Positions 53,603 to 64,000 of a stretch of DNA of 64,000 bases are shown here, piece by piece. The position numbers and the translations under genes were made by a program. The DNA is from Aphanomyces cochlioides (Eukaryota > Oomycota > Saprolegniomycetes > Saprolegniales > Verrucalvaceae): NCBI GenBank assembly GCA_019828595.1, contig JAHQRK010000015.1, positions 1,736,001-1,800,000 of the forward strand. Direction: 5' to 3'. Under the pieces are notes generated by a model, which made no database searches, was not told where the DNA came from, and worked only from the letters and a program-made list of their open reading frames with translations. Each line of letters begins with the position of its first letter. Within the stretch, counting starts at the first letter, position 1.

Positions 53603-54907
53603 ATGGTTAAGATCAGCGATCGACAAATGCTTCTCACCAAGGGCCACTCTATCATGGCATATAGATTAGAGATGAAGAAACGTCGTCTTGCCTTTGGAAT
53701 ATCCGACGATCGAGAGGACCAAATTGACATGATGCTGCATGGATGGATCCTCGTGGTTGAATCCACACGATATATCAACTCGAGGGCCAATATGGTGCTC
53801 CAGTCTACACGCTTTTTTCATTATCAATTCGAAATATCAGCCTCACGCTTCCGCAAGCTCTTTCGACTCGATCGTACATCATTTTTTAGATTGGTCGTCT
53901 TACTCCGTGAGTCTCCGCATTTCAAATCCGTCGACGGCAAATTAAAAAAGGCTGCAGTTGAACATCATTTACTTGTTCTGTTGTACTTTTTAGGCACTAG
54001 TGGCAATGCTTCATCGAACGAGCATATGGCAACATTTTTTGGCATTGGAAGTGGAACAATCAAAGATTACATTGACCGTGGAATTTCTTGCCTTGTTGAT
54101 CTTCGCAATACTTACATCTATTTCCCTTGCTACGTCGAAACATTGTCCATCGCTGACGAAATCAAGAGTTTATGTGGCTTTGACAGCTGCGTAGGCATGA
54201 TCGATGGAACTTTGTTTCCTTTTGAAAATAAACCAAGTCTACATGGGGAAGACTATTACTCGCGAAAGGGTTGTTATGCCCTGGCAGCGCAAATCATCTG
54301 TGACCATCGTGGTTTGATACGAGATATTTACACTGGATGGCCAGGGTCGACGCACGATAATCGCGTTTGGAAAAATTGTCACATCTTTAAACACTGGCGA
54401 TCATTTTTCACAGAGAATCAATACCTTCTTGGCGACTCTGCTTATTCAGATGGAAGTTGTATTGTGCCAGCTTTCAAGGCAACCCCGCACCAGGCTCTAC
54501 CACCATGGAAAGAGTATTTTAACACAATTCTTGCTCGTGGTCGGATTAAAGTCGAATATTGCATTGGAATGTTAAAAGGTGGGAAAGCACATGAATGACT
54601 TAACAGTGTCTCTGTAGGTAGATTTCAGTACCTGAAGCGCATCAGAAAGACTTTGAAAGACAAAAGCAGTTTGAGAAAGATCATTCGTGTTGTCGTTGCT
54701 GCGGCCGTGCTCCACAATATTTTACTTCTAGAAAATGATGAAATTCCAGACGCATGGATTGAATTACAATTGAACTGCTGCTGCAATGCAGACATACGTG
54801 GCTGTCGTTTGTGCTTCCCCGACGGCGAGACACATGAGAACGATGATTTGGAGCTCACAACAGCTACAAAGAGGGACCTTGTTGTCGCGCAATTAATGAA
54901 AAATTGA
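53603..54907 (+). CDS. PIF/Harbinger transposase, intact (right arm)
   Basis: Exons 53603-54578 and 54618-54907, 39-nt intron, 421 aa; same protein as the left-arm copy, with GMIDGT, GDSAYS and RIKVEYCIGMLKG catalytic blocks. Two intact copies in inverted orientation could mobilise the enclosed DNA as a compound structure; that is speculation. Confidence 0.88.
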
Positions 54908-55127
54908 TTTATTGTTTAGTGCAACCTCTCAATCGAGTAAAATTAGTAAATGTTTAGCGAGTAGTACACAATCGACTGATGAAATGATATCGTTTAATTA
55001 CAACGCTGTAGTGAGAGATGGTCTAGCTTCAGCAGTTGAAATGTTTAGTGGCATCCTTGCTTATCAAAATTGCAAATATCAAGAACTATTAATAAGCATA
55101 CATTTGTTGATCGAATTAAATCTACAC

Positions 55128-56515
55128 TCAGCTTTCATGAGAAGCAAATTCTACTGATTCTGCCAGAGGACACGCTTCATCAATTTCTAGATCGCTCCAA
55201 CCTTGCTGTTTGAGGCGCTTGCGAGTCTCACATTTTTTTAGTCGAATATTCATTTGTGCCTCTTCTCGCTGTAAGGCCAATCTCAACATGGCTTCTTCGT
55301 GCTTGATTCGAAGAAGTCGTAGATTCAAGTCGCCCTCCCGTTCAAGGCGAGACTCTCGCTTCTCTTCAATTTGCAGACGTCTAACGTCTAGATCTGTCTT
55401 GGCAACAAACTCTCTTTCCCGTTGCTCAATCTATTCGAAATAGTGAATTTAATATTATGGCGCATTAATTTACCTCCTTTTCTTTGATTGCCATCGACTT
55501 GTTATTCATATCGGTCCACTCATCCAGCTTGGCCTGTGCAGCACTGCGTTTCTTGTCAAGTGGCTTGATGACATTTTCCTTTTCGATATCGCCATCGGAA
55601 TCGTCCAAATTATCGCTTGTTGCCAAAGCTTCAGAGGACGCCCGATCATGCATAACACTGTCTAAATCAAAGAAATATGGACATATTTTTTTACTTCACC
55701 ATCAATTGTTGCTTGATCCTCGATGCCCTGGTCAGTATTGTTGAGCCAGTCTCGTGCAGACCTGTACTGCTGCTCCAAAACTGAAACTTTTTGCATAATG
55801 TCCTTTGCATTTCGGTGCAATAAACCATTTTCCATCATTGTTCTTTTGATTTCACTCGCAAGAACAGACCCGTTTTGTGCCTGAATGGCGATCGCTTCCT
55901 TTCCATAATGTCCTTTGCTTTTCGGTGCAATAAACCATTTTCCATCATAGTTCTTTTGATTTCACTCGCAAGAACAGACCCGTTTTGTGCCTGAATGGCG
56001 ATCGTTTCCTTTCCATAATGTCCTTTGCTTTTCGGTGCAATAAACCATTTTCCATCATAGTTCTTTTGATTTCACTCGCAAGAACAGACCCGTTTTGTGC
56101 CTGAATGGCGATCGCTTCCTTTCCATAATGTCCTTTGCTTTTCGGTGCAATAAACCATTTTCCATCATAGTTCTTTTGATTTCACTCGCAAGAACAGACC
56201 CGTTTTGTGCCTGAATGGCGATCGCTTCCTTTCCATAATGTCCTTTGCTTTTCGGTGCAATAAACCATTTTCCATCATAGTTCTTTTGATTTCACTCGCA
56301 AGAACAGACCCGTTTTGTGCCTGAATGGCGATCGCTTCCTTTCCATCGCGAGTAGTTTGTTTAATTGGATAACCACTCAATAAGGACATCCATACTGGAT
56401 TTGCCGCCTGCGACGCCATCCGTATTCCACAGAATTCGTTGAGATTGGGCCTTCTTCGCAGAGGATGGCGCATTGGACTTGTCATTGGGCTTCCTGGCGT
56501 CGTCTTTGATGCCAT
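55128..56515 (-). pseudogene. PIF/Harbinger accessory gene with expanded repeat (right arm)
   Basis: Mirror of 47437-48495. It has a 1-bp difference in the MASKTTP... region (CC instead of CCC near 56495), which changes the frame relative to the left copy, and five 110-bp units that destroy the reading frame in the HTH region. Confidence 0.75.
55794..56346 (-). repeat. 110-bp tandem repeat, 5 copies (right arm)
   Basis: Unit boundaries (CCATAATGTCC) at 55903, 56013, 56123 and 56233, with the last unit ending at CCATCGCG 56343. Internal units are nearly identical, with a C/T difference in one (ATCGTTTCC near 56001). Confidence 0.92.
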
Positions 56516-56841
56516 TTTTCCACTGCTCGCGACTCTGTAGAGCGGTAGAACAACAAGATCAGCCAATGAAACATTAGACATTGCGACAATTAATATTTCT
56601 AAATATCCTTTTGAAATCTTGTACATCCAAGATGTCGAGATGCTCCCAAGGTGACAAAAAATAGTGGATCTTCGAAAGTCAAGATTTTTGTCCAATGAAA
56701 TCAATTTTCTCAAGCTGCCTTTCCAAGATGCTGATACACTGACACCCACTATTACACTACCGATGTGGGCGAATCCGCATCCTTACTTCCAAATACCAGC
56801 ACAAAAAAGCACCACCTGTCTGGCTACTGCCTTGCGTATTC

Positions 56842-57493
56842 AATCGAAGGTCTTTCATTTGGCGATCTACTCGACCCCAATTCATTTCCTTGAAAGAAAT
56901 ATGCGATCCATTCGTCTTCCGATGCGCGATCGCCTCGCATCGGCAATGCACGATCCTACGGGCATCCCATAAGGCTTAAAACCAAGTTGGCGTAGGGAGG
57001 CACAATGAAACCAGTACTCTTGATACAACTGCATAAACTTCTTCTCGTTTGCCGTAGTTCCATCGTAGCGGGGAGGGGTTGGTAGTTGAGGCATACCTTG
57101 TAGTCGTGCTCCAGCATATCCAGAGCTCTCTTCCAAGCGGATACCACTCTCTTCAATGTTGTCCGATGCAATTATTGGACCAACATTTAGATCATACGAG
57201 AGTCGTCTCTTTGGGTCAGAAAACAGCCCTTGCGTGTAAATTTCGGGCGTTAGAGGCATTGTCATAACTGAATAATGGGGTGTGTTAAGTCTCATTCGTC
57301 CAAAAGCATGGATAAGAGACGTATCAGACGGGCGGGGTTCCGGCAATACTTGGTCAGAGTCAGAGCGCGGAGTTGCATCAGAATGATCATTTACGTCTAT
57401 CGCTTGGGACATGATAGCCTCCTCGGGGACCAGACGGGCAGAGACTTCATTGTCACCAATTGATGAGAGGACGCGAGCAACTGGAGAGCTCAT
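56842..57493 (-). pseudogene. Retrotransposon gag-like fragment (right arm)
   Basis: Mirror of 46459-47110: open from the ATG at 57493 to 56882, with the frame change before EDEWIAYFFQGN. Confidence 0.65.
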
Positions 57494-59402
57494 GTTGACC
57501 GACAAGTGTTCTTGGGTGAAGTTTCTTCCACGCAGAAAAAAATAGTTTTATCGTGCAGTCCCGGTTGGGACGGCCTTGTGCACACTGGTGGAAATGGAAA
57601 ACTGAATTAGTTTAGGCATGGCCACGCCAAGTTGAACTAAACTCATTCTCAACTTGAAGTAGAACACCAAGGAACAAGTAGACCCGACCATGTTGAACTC
57701 AGATTCGATGTGCAAGCAAGAGATGCACCAACTTCATCTCTTGTGTTCTTTGGATGTGTGTAATTACTCTGCACGACCAGAACACCATGGGAGCCGACGA
57801 TGATGGCATGGAAATGGAGATAATTCCATAAAGGACACATATTCCGGAAAATATTCCTTCGAAAGACACTCAGTGTGACAAATGAGAGTCGGCATGTATT
57901 GGTACAGTGCACAAGTGGGTGGAATGAAACGAGAAGCGCGTGAGACCACGAAACACGAACTTCGACGAGCTCTTTCGATAGCCATTCCTTTGGCTCAACC
58001 TGGCAAACACTCTACAAGGCCCAATAGCTGAGATTGCGTCGAATCGCCGTCGTCAATGTTGTGAAAGAGTTCGATTTGGCAGCGACACGCAACAGTATAT
58101 TCACTCGACGAGCTCACAACCAGCGAATCGTAGTGTTCATGATCAAAAAGCAATTAGTAAATGGAAATACGTAGATGATTGATTATAAACGTACAAGCAA
58201 GCCGTCGAACGCAGAAGCAAGTAGTAGATATAGCACAGATAATGTCTTGACACGCACTTTTGATGTGAATTTTTCGCCTATTGATTTAACGCGCTTTGTT
58301 TTCGGCCCGCCTCTGCCACTACCACAACATTATTAGACTCACATAGGAAAATCTAAACCGTTTGCTGCCTTCAAGCTTTAGCGGCTTTTTTGTTTCATGG
58401 TCAATCTCAAGACTGCGTGGTAAGGAAGGGGCAACATTGCGGGAATACAGCGCTTGCTGTACACCCACTGAGTAGAAAATGGGAAATCCTACAATAACGC
58501 GTAAACAATCTTAAGTGTGCTGCAGTTTACTCAAGTCTGTGTGTGTTGCAACTGCATGGACACAGGGAATCAGTGTATTTTGTCATCGACCGCATGTACA
58601 TGTCGAATTGACAATGTCAACTGTTTGAGTTCGCCGATGCAAAAATCCTTTTTGAGAAGTACGAAAGACGAGAAACTTTTGACATTGAGGCTCGGCAGCG
58701 CTTGAACTATTTTCCATAGCCTACATATTTATGATAAGCTTTTAGACTGTTGTTTCTTACTGCGTATTCCTTAGTGAGGTCCCTCAGCTTATTGCACTCA
58801 ACCTGAACAATTTTCACAAGCGAACCCGAGGACAAGCCCTCTAAGTGTCTCTCATTTTTTCAAAGCGGTCAAGTAACTTAACCATAGACATGTAGAAGGC
58901 AGACACTGGATCAGCTGCACGGAGAAGCACACCTAACCAAGCGTTGGTCTGTTCAGACGCATTTGACGTCTTAGCGCAAAATGTTGGGTAGCCGCTCTCG
59001 ACGATACAATATTGACACCAGCTTTCTTTGCCTGGTTTGGGGTCTTTTAGAAACTTCCAAGCAACTGGCTGTGTTTTTTGCAGCTCTGTCATGGCATCTT
59101 GTGCTTCGATGTCTGTGTTCACTCGCATAGCTTGAATGTTTAGTACTATATGCCACATACAATAACGATGTCCTGCTAGCGGAAACACAGTTTTGACGGG
59201 AGAAATGAGCCCTACAACTTATGATATCTACTGATGCTACTTAGAATATTGTACCTTCTTGGCGATCTGAAATGAATAGAACATTGTCAGGCAATTGAAG
59301 TCGACTATGTTTTAAGCATTGCAGAAACCAGGTCCAATGGTCATAATTCTCCTTGGAGACAAAGGCCAAAGCTACAAGAAGGTTGTGATTTGACCCATCT
59401 TA

Positions 59403-60700
59403 CAGTGGTCGGGGGCATCCATGAGCCAAGGTGGGTGAAGAATAAAATGCTGCAGGATGCCAGAAACATGTGCAAGCAAGAAACCTTTCAACTAGTAATG
59501 AAACCGAATATGAAATTATAGAGTTATAAAATTTTCTGGAGGAAGTCAATCACTTTCGCTTTCGGATTCAAGGTCAGAAGTCATTTCATCGCCAGAGCCA
59601 CGCTCGGCTGAAGCAAGAGACTTGGAGCAGGAGTAGTCAAGGGCAATGAAGCCGTTTTCAAATAGAAACTCCATGACATCCCCCGCAACGGTGCGAGTTC
59701 GTGTCATTCGTCTGTTGCGAATGAACTCCTGGACTGCAGATGTTATGTGCGTAGATTTGGGAATTCGGGAGGCATGTTGTGTTGTGTTTGAAGGAGGTGC
59801 AACGGGTACAACTGTTTTGCTGTCTAAGTAGTCTTTCCACACAGCTTTGACAACTCGTTGGCTCCTTCCAGTGGCTTCAGCGATCAATTCACTGGCACGA
59901 GGGGTTGCCCGACTTCTGAAATAAGCATGGAGCCGGAGGATGTCCAACCGCTCTTCCTTTGTGAGCGCGGGTGGTCTTTGCGCTTTCACATACTGCGTGA
60001 TCTCTTGGAAGACGCCTGCCTCAATCGTCGCGCGCGACATTGCCTTATGAAAACGGATATGCACATCAAGAATAAAGAGTAGTCTATTATTAGATTTTGG
60101 GGGAGGATGGGAAACGGGCAAAATTCTCCAACATTCAATGGATATTACCATATGTATCTGTTTTCACAATATCTCGATATTCAGGATGAAAATTGACTAT
60201 CATTCCTTCACGTTTTGCATCGTACTTGGCAATGTATAGTGATATAGAGTTTCATGTTTTACATGCGAATTTTGAGTGAAATTGGCAGTTCTTTAAAGCA
60301 AATTTGAACGAAATCTGGAATTGTCAATTTCGCACAAATTTGGACTTTCCAGTCTATTGGCCGAATCGAGTTTGAATGTCTTTTTCTATTAAAATGTATA
60401 TTTTACCAATACTGTTTAAAGAGTTCTTCCTAGATGCATCAGCCACTCTGGCGATGCGCAGCTTTTGCGCAAGGAACCATTGTAGTTGCGATTTTCCTGT
60501 TGATGTCAAGGCGGGTATATAAGAGAGTGCAAAATTAAATGCATATGATTGGTTAAAAATAAATTATAACGTGATATGATTGGCTAGTCGATTCACAAAT
60601 CGATTTGCCCAGTCGATTCGATTCGCCAGGCAACTCCAAATTCGACAATAATTTTTCACCGAAATATGAACGTTCGGCTCATGGACGCCCCCGACCACTG
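59403..60700 (-). mobile_element. Inverted-repeat element inserted in the MULE (right arm)
   Basis: Inverted copy of 43251-44548 with the same CAGTGGTCGGGGGC ends and TAA flanks. Confidence 0.85.
59546..60040 (-). CDS. HTH protein of the inserted element (right arm)
   Basis: Mirror of 43911-44405, same 164-aa protein from MSRATIEAGVF. Confidence 0.6.
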   Translation of the reverse strand: MSRATIEAGVFQEITQYVKAQRPPALTKEERLDILRLHAYFRSRATPRASELIAEATGRSQRVVKAVWKDYLDSKTVVPVAPPSNTTQHASRIPKSTHITSAVQEFIRNRRMTRTRTVAGDVMEFLFENGFIALDYSCSKSLASAERGSGDEMTSDLESESESD

Positions 60701-61956
60701 TTAGCTAAGTAGACACCAGAACCATCAAACAACCCTTTCATATGACAACCATCAATAACAAGGGGCTTGCTGAACTTCGAGCATTCTAGACTCGCAAATG
60801 ATGAACTTACAGTTCCCCAAATCAATTGTTTAACTTTAGTCTTTACACGAGACACAGTTGTTGGTGGTAGGGTTATACCAAATGATTTCAGAACAGCCTC
60901 ACGGACGCGACCTGACGACACAAGCTCCTCTCCTACATCATACCACTCAATTTGCGGGATGAACTCTACAACAGCTTGAGCGGCCTACGACATTATTGTG
61001 AGTGCAAGGCATTACGTAAATATGCAATATCTGTAGTAAGAGTCTTATTTCGTTGATGTTTCACAATCTCCTGTGTATTAGTGTTTTCTTCATCCGGGGT
61101 AAACATGTTTGAGATTGGTTGACCAGCACTGATAGTTGCAATGACTTCATCGATGTCACAGAACCTACTTTTCTCTGTTTTTTGCGAGTTTCTGCTTCTG
61201 TTTTGAAACATGAAGCTCGTGGCAATGGTTTAAGATGACAATGGTATTGTGCTTTTTACTCAAAATTTCCTCCGGCGATTGGTTGAACCAACCGCCGGCA
61301 AATCGCTGGAACTCCGAAATATAATACAAATATCAATTTTAGAAGGTTATTTTGGCCTTTGGTTGAAGTCTTGATCGGGATGGTACACGAAATCGACGAA
61401 GCTTCGTCGCTGCGCTGGCGAGGCCAGAGGCCTCTCCACTCATTGTACGCTCAACGTGAGGAGAGCTGAATGACGTGGAGTTCTCTTTGAGGTGGGGTCG
61501 CTGTGGAAGGTTGTTCAGAGTCATAAATATGACGTGAGATTTGCAGCTTTTCTCTCACAAACTTAGGTAAGTTTTCAGCCAATCAATTGATAGCAAAATT
61601 ATTTTTAGCCAATCATATTGTCCGGACGATTTCCAGGCGATTGGAAATATCGCCTGAAATTGGCAAATTTGGATGGAAATCACAATAATTCGAGTCTAAA
61701 ACATAACATTTATTTCAATTTCAAGACCAAGATGCCTAATTTGCCTGATTCATGCTGTCACTTTAAAATTGCAACTCTTATGGGACTTACACAACCACGT
61801 TTTATGGTCCCAGCCAAAGAAGTGTTCGTTGCCAATAACTATACCATGGTGGTTTGTCAATCGTAGAAGCGCTTCAGGGCGGTATTGATTGTCAGGCTGA
61901 AATGTCGGAGGAGATGGAGCTGCAACGTTGTTGTCTATAATGCTTGCAATGCCCAT

Positions 61957-63929
61957 TCGTATCGACGGCTTCAGGTGTATGAAATGACACTAACACGAAG
62001 ATACGTTACAGAATTGTAGTTATTTATAGTCCGAATATAATTGAAACTGATATTTTCACAAACGATTAACACATTTCATTTATTGTGTCTTGCAGGTATT
62101 TTGTCACCTGAAATAGAGCCCTAAACAATGCCTTGTGTTACAGATTTATCTTAATCGTCGTGGACTTATTTACTATTCGTCGACGATTTGTAAAACAGAA
62201 TAATTCAACCCAGGAAATCTACGTGTCACTGTTTGAACAATTTATCAACAGGACAATGTGCCCATGAGTGCTGATATCGTCAACAGTTATTCCAGACAAC
62301 TTTTTAAGGGCAATCCAATTTCTTTGCTGTGATAAAGGTGTGCGTTAGTAGATACCCAGTTTTAACTGTAAATGTATTGTGCTTTTGCAGTAAGTTTCTA
62401 TTTTTAAGTGATTTCTCAATTTCATCACCATACATAACTCAACTGGAATTGCACTTTCAAATGTGCAAAATGCGGCTACTTGCTTAAATTGTTCGAACAC
62501 CACAAAATTATAGAATTGCATTCGGTTTATCTCCAATAAGATTTCATCATTCTTATATATCCCAAAAGTTGATGTCGAATAAGTTTTGAAATTTTCATGA
62601 TAGATCTCCAAAGTATGTATGAGTTTTGTCTTAAAATATCACAAAATGCTAGTAGAGGCGTGCAGGCCTGGAAGACGGTGATAGCAACGGGTGAAAGTTG
62701 AAGAGCAATACCAAACGCTCAAGCCAGTGAGGTCATCTGATGCTGAGACGTACTATGCCTCCAGGTACCGCTGGGGCTCATCTCGAGCGGCGATGTCTTC
62801 ACCGGCAAATTCAAACATGCCATAACTAAGCTTAATCCGGTTGTCGCAGCATGAACAATACGCGCAATCTGACATTGGTGCGGGGACAAGAGACCGAGAT
62901 ACAAGGACGATCAAGTGAGTGGTCAAATATGAGAGGATATCATCGTACTGCTACTAACTTTTACTCATCGCAAGAAGAATCGTGAAGGAAAAGCTGTTTG
63001 TCAGCACACGAAACTGTTCACTGCGAGTGTGATAGCTTGAATAGCGCCATATTGGTCGCTAGTGTCAACAAGTATAAAAAAACCTGGGGCGAGAGAGTCT
63101 CATCTATGTGGACTCCAATGTAAGGCGCCAGATCCGGTCTGCAAGCGTGATCATCGTCGATGGGACTCACATGACGCATCGACACGTGTACGTAGCTGTG
63201 GACCGCACGATCTGGGATGTCATAAAGCAAGTCGATGCAATGTTATAGCATGTCACACCATCAAGTCTGCGAACTGGGCCAGGGCAAATCATCACCTGCA
63301 ACGTCGGGCAGGACGGCAGCGCGTCGGTCACTAATGTCGCCTACTCAGAAATCTTCCGATTTTAGTCGATGTTTTCTCACTTTTCCACAGTAAAGAATTA
63401 AAATCCTTTGTGTGAGAGAAGCGAGCGGGCTCCCCTAGTACCTGGTTAATATTATATTGGCACAATTTCACAATGATAAAGTTTATGAAGTATTTCAAAT
63501 GGTAGCTCCTCCCATGGGTGTGCTTCAAACGCAGTGGCGCATGGGCTTCTTTTTGCGAGAATCCAGTATGTTCTAGGATCAAATTACAGCATTCGAGGTC
63601 CAAAGTTTCACTTTGTATCACATCCTTTTAAGCATTTGAATACATCCAAAGGAATCACTTCTCCAATCTTTTGTATGATTTGTGACAATAATGGGATATA
63701 ATAGGGAGATGTTGCAAACTCTACCATATCTGTGTCTGTGAATTATCCTCCAACATTTTATCAAATATATGGAAACTCTCAGATTGAATCGTGGATTCCA
63801 TGAAATTCGACGATTTCATGGATTCCATATCTTCCCAAGTCATCCGGTTAAACGCCCCTCTAACGAGGCACGTCCGGTTATTTTAATTTTGCGACGTTTG
63901 AATGTATCTCCTCGTCAGTCCCATTTACG
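61957..63929. other. Right flank, no gene recognised
   Basis: AT-rich, short frames only. A small inverted repeat made from ATTCCATGAAATC / GATTTCATGGAAT type sequence lies near 63793-63830. Nothing assigned. Confidence 0.4.
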
Positions 63930-64000
63930 ATGAGTTGGTGGAGCGACAAAGACGACTTGGTGCTACTCACTCAAGTGAACAACGACAGACCCTTCCTCTC
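63930..64000 (+). CDS. Start of an unidentified ORF, cut by window end
   Basis: ATG at 63930 opens MSWWSDKDDLVLLTQVNND and stays open to the window end. The W-x5-D-x2-LL pattern recalls Myb/SANT-like proteins linked to oomycete transposons. Partial, so low certainty. Confidence 0.4.
   Translation, partial: MSWWSDKDDLVLLTQVNNDRPFL

Larger units (their letters stand above)
53441..56750. mobile_element. PIF/Harbinger element (right arm)
   Basis: 3,310 bp inverted copy of 47202-50182, longer because its accessory gene holds five instead of two 110-bp units. Confidence 0.87.
51839..61074 (-). repeat. Right arm of the 18-kb palindrome
   Basis: Inverted copy of 42877-51784, longer by 328 bp: three extra 110-bp units, minus two single bases. 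At 61074 the match stops abruptly, although the MULE gene inside the arm continues into the unique right flank. Confidence 0.95.
58183..61956 (-). pseudogene. MULE transposase, fuller copy running past the right boundary
   Basis: Contains the same pieces as the left-arm MULE plus a 5' part outside the palindrome: a zinc-like N-terminus (GNEHFFGWDHKTWLCKSHKSCNFKV, 61956-61750), then after a gap MFQNRSRNSQKTEKSRFCDIDEV (61211 on). About 61250-61640 separates these and may be another insertion. Interrupted by the 59403-60700 element and by frameshifts. Confidence 0.75.

Noticed and set aside
42877..61074. CRISPR array or phage-type structure
   Set aside because: The repeats are large transposon copies and a 110-bp tandem array with no spacers; introns show the DNA is eukaryotic.

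Overview
The window is nuclear DNA from a eukaryote. The gene set points to an oomycete of the Aphanomyces/Saprolegnia type (inference). It has a protein of seven C-x4-C-x9-C-x2-H repeats (WRKY19-like), a DUF4246 protein, GH18 chitinases, a DUF6818-type transposon protein, and tiny 39-50 nt introns with GT(A/R)AG-like donors and TAG/CAG acceptors. Housekeeping genes are mixed with DNA transposons, an LTR retroelement and broken gene copies.

Layout. (1) 1-10.5 kb: the zinc-repeat gene, an intact DUF4246 gene followed by two decayed copies, and a short-chain dehydrogenase (SDR) pair, one copy with a stop codon and one intact, facing each other across an aquaglyceroporin gene. A 30-bp dyad sits at about the same distance upstream of both SDR genes. 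(2) 10.7-15.4 kb: COQ2 (ubiquinone synthesis) and POLD2 (DNA polymerase delta small subunit) diverge from a short shared promoter; a five-exon gene I do not recognise follows on the other strand. (3) 15.5-17.3 kb: a complete but inactive plant-type mariner (DD39D) with perfect 25-bp ends and TA target duplications. (4) 17.8-22.4 kb: NDUFB9 (complex I), an ANP1/MNN9-type glycosyltransferase with four introns, and an SGNH/IAH1-like esterase. (5) 22.4-27.4 kb: a second esterase gene, tail to tail with the first, cut at its catalytic-serine block by a 4.2-kb Ty3/gypsy element (173/174-bp LTRs, CGAGT target duplication). (6) 32.5-38.2 kb: two head-to-head GH18 chitinase genes sharing a similar C-terminal Cys module, then two MESD-like ER chaperone genes, one ending in KDEL. 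(7) 38.8-42.1 kb: a 1-kb element with perfect 32-bp inverted ends and a decayed PIF/Harbinger two-gene set.

(8) 42,877-61,074: the most striking feature, an 18.2-kb palindrome. Two arms of about 8.9 and 9.2 kb are inverted copies, nearly identical, around a 54-bp centre. Each arm holds the same transposon nest: a MULE split by another inverted-repeat element, a gag-like fragment, a PIF/Harbinger element with an intact two-exon transposase, a C2H2-RING ORF next to a cluster of GTGGGGGC boxes, and a small HTH ORF. Nearly all of the arm length difference is a 110-bp tandem repeat, two copies on the left and five on the right. The MULE continues past the right arm but is cut off at the left boundary, so the left arm looks like the copy. 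Either a recent inverted duplication or an assembly fold-back could produce this.

The host genes are unlinked in function: mitochondrial (COQ2, NDUFB9), replication (POLD2), secretory/ER (ANP1, MESD, chitinases) and membrane transport (aquaglyceroporin). The recurring local theme is inverted or tandem gene duplication followed by decay of one copy.
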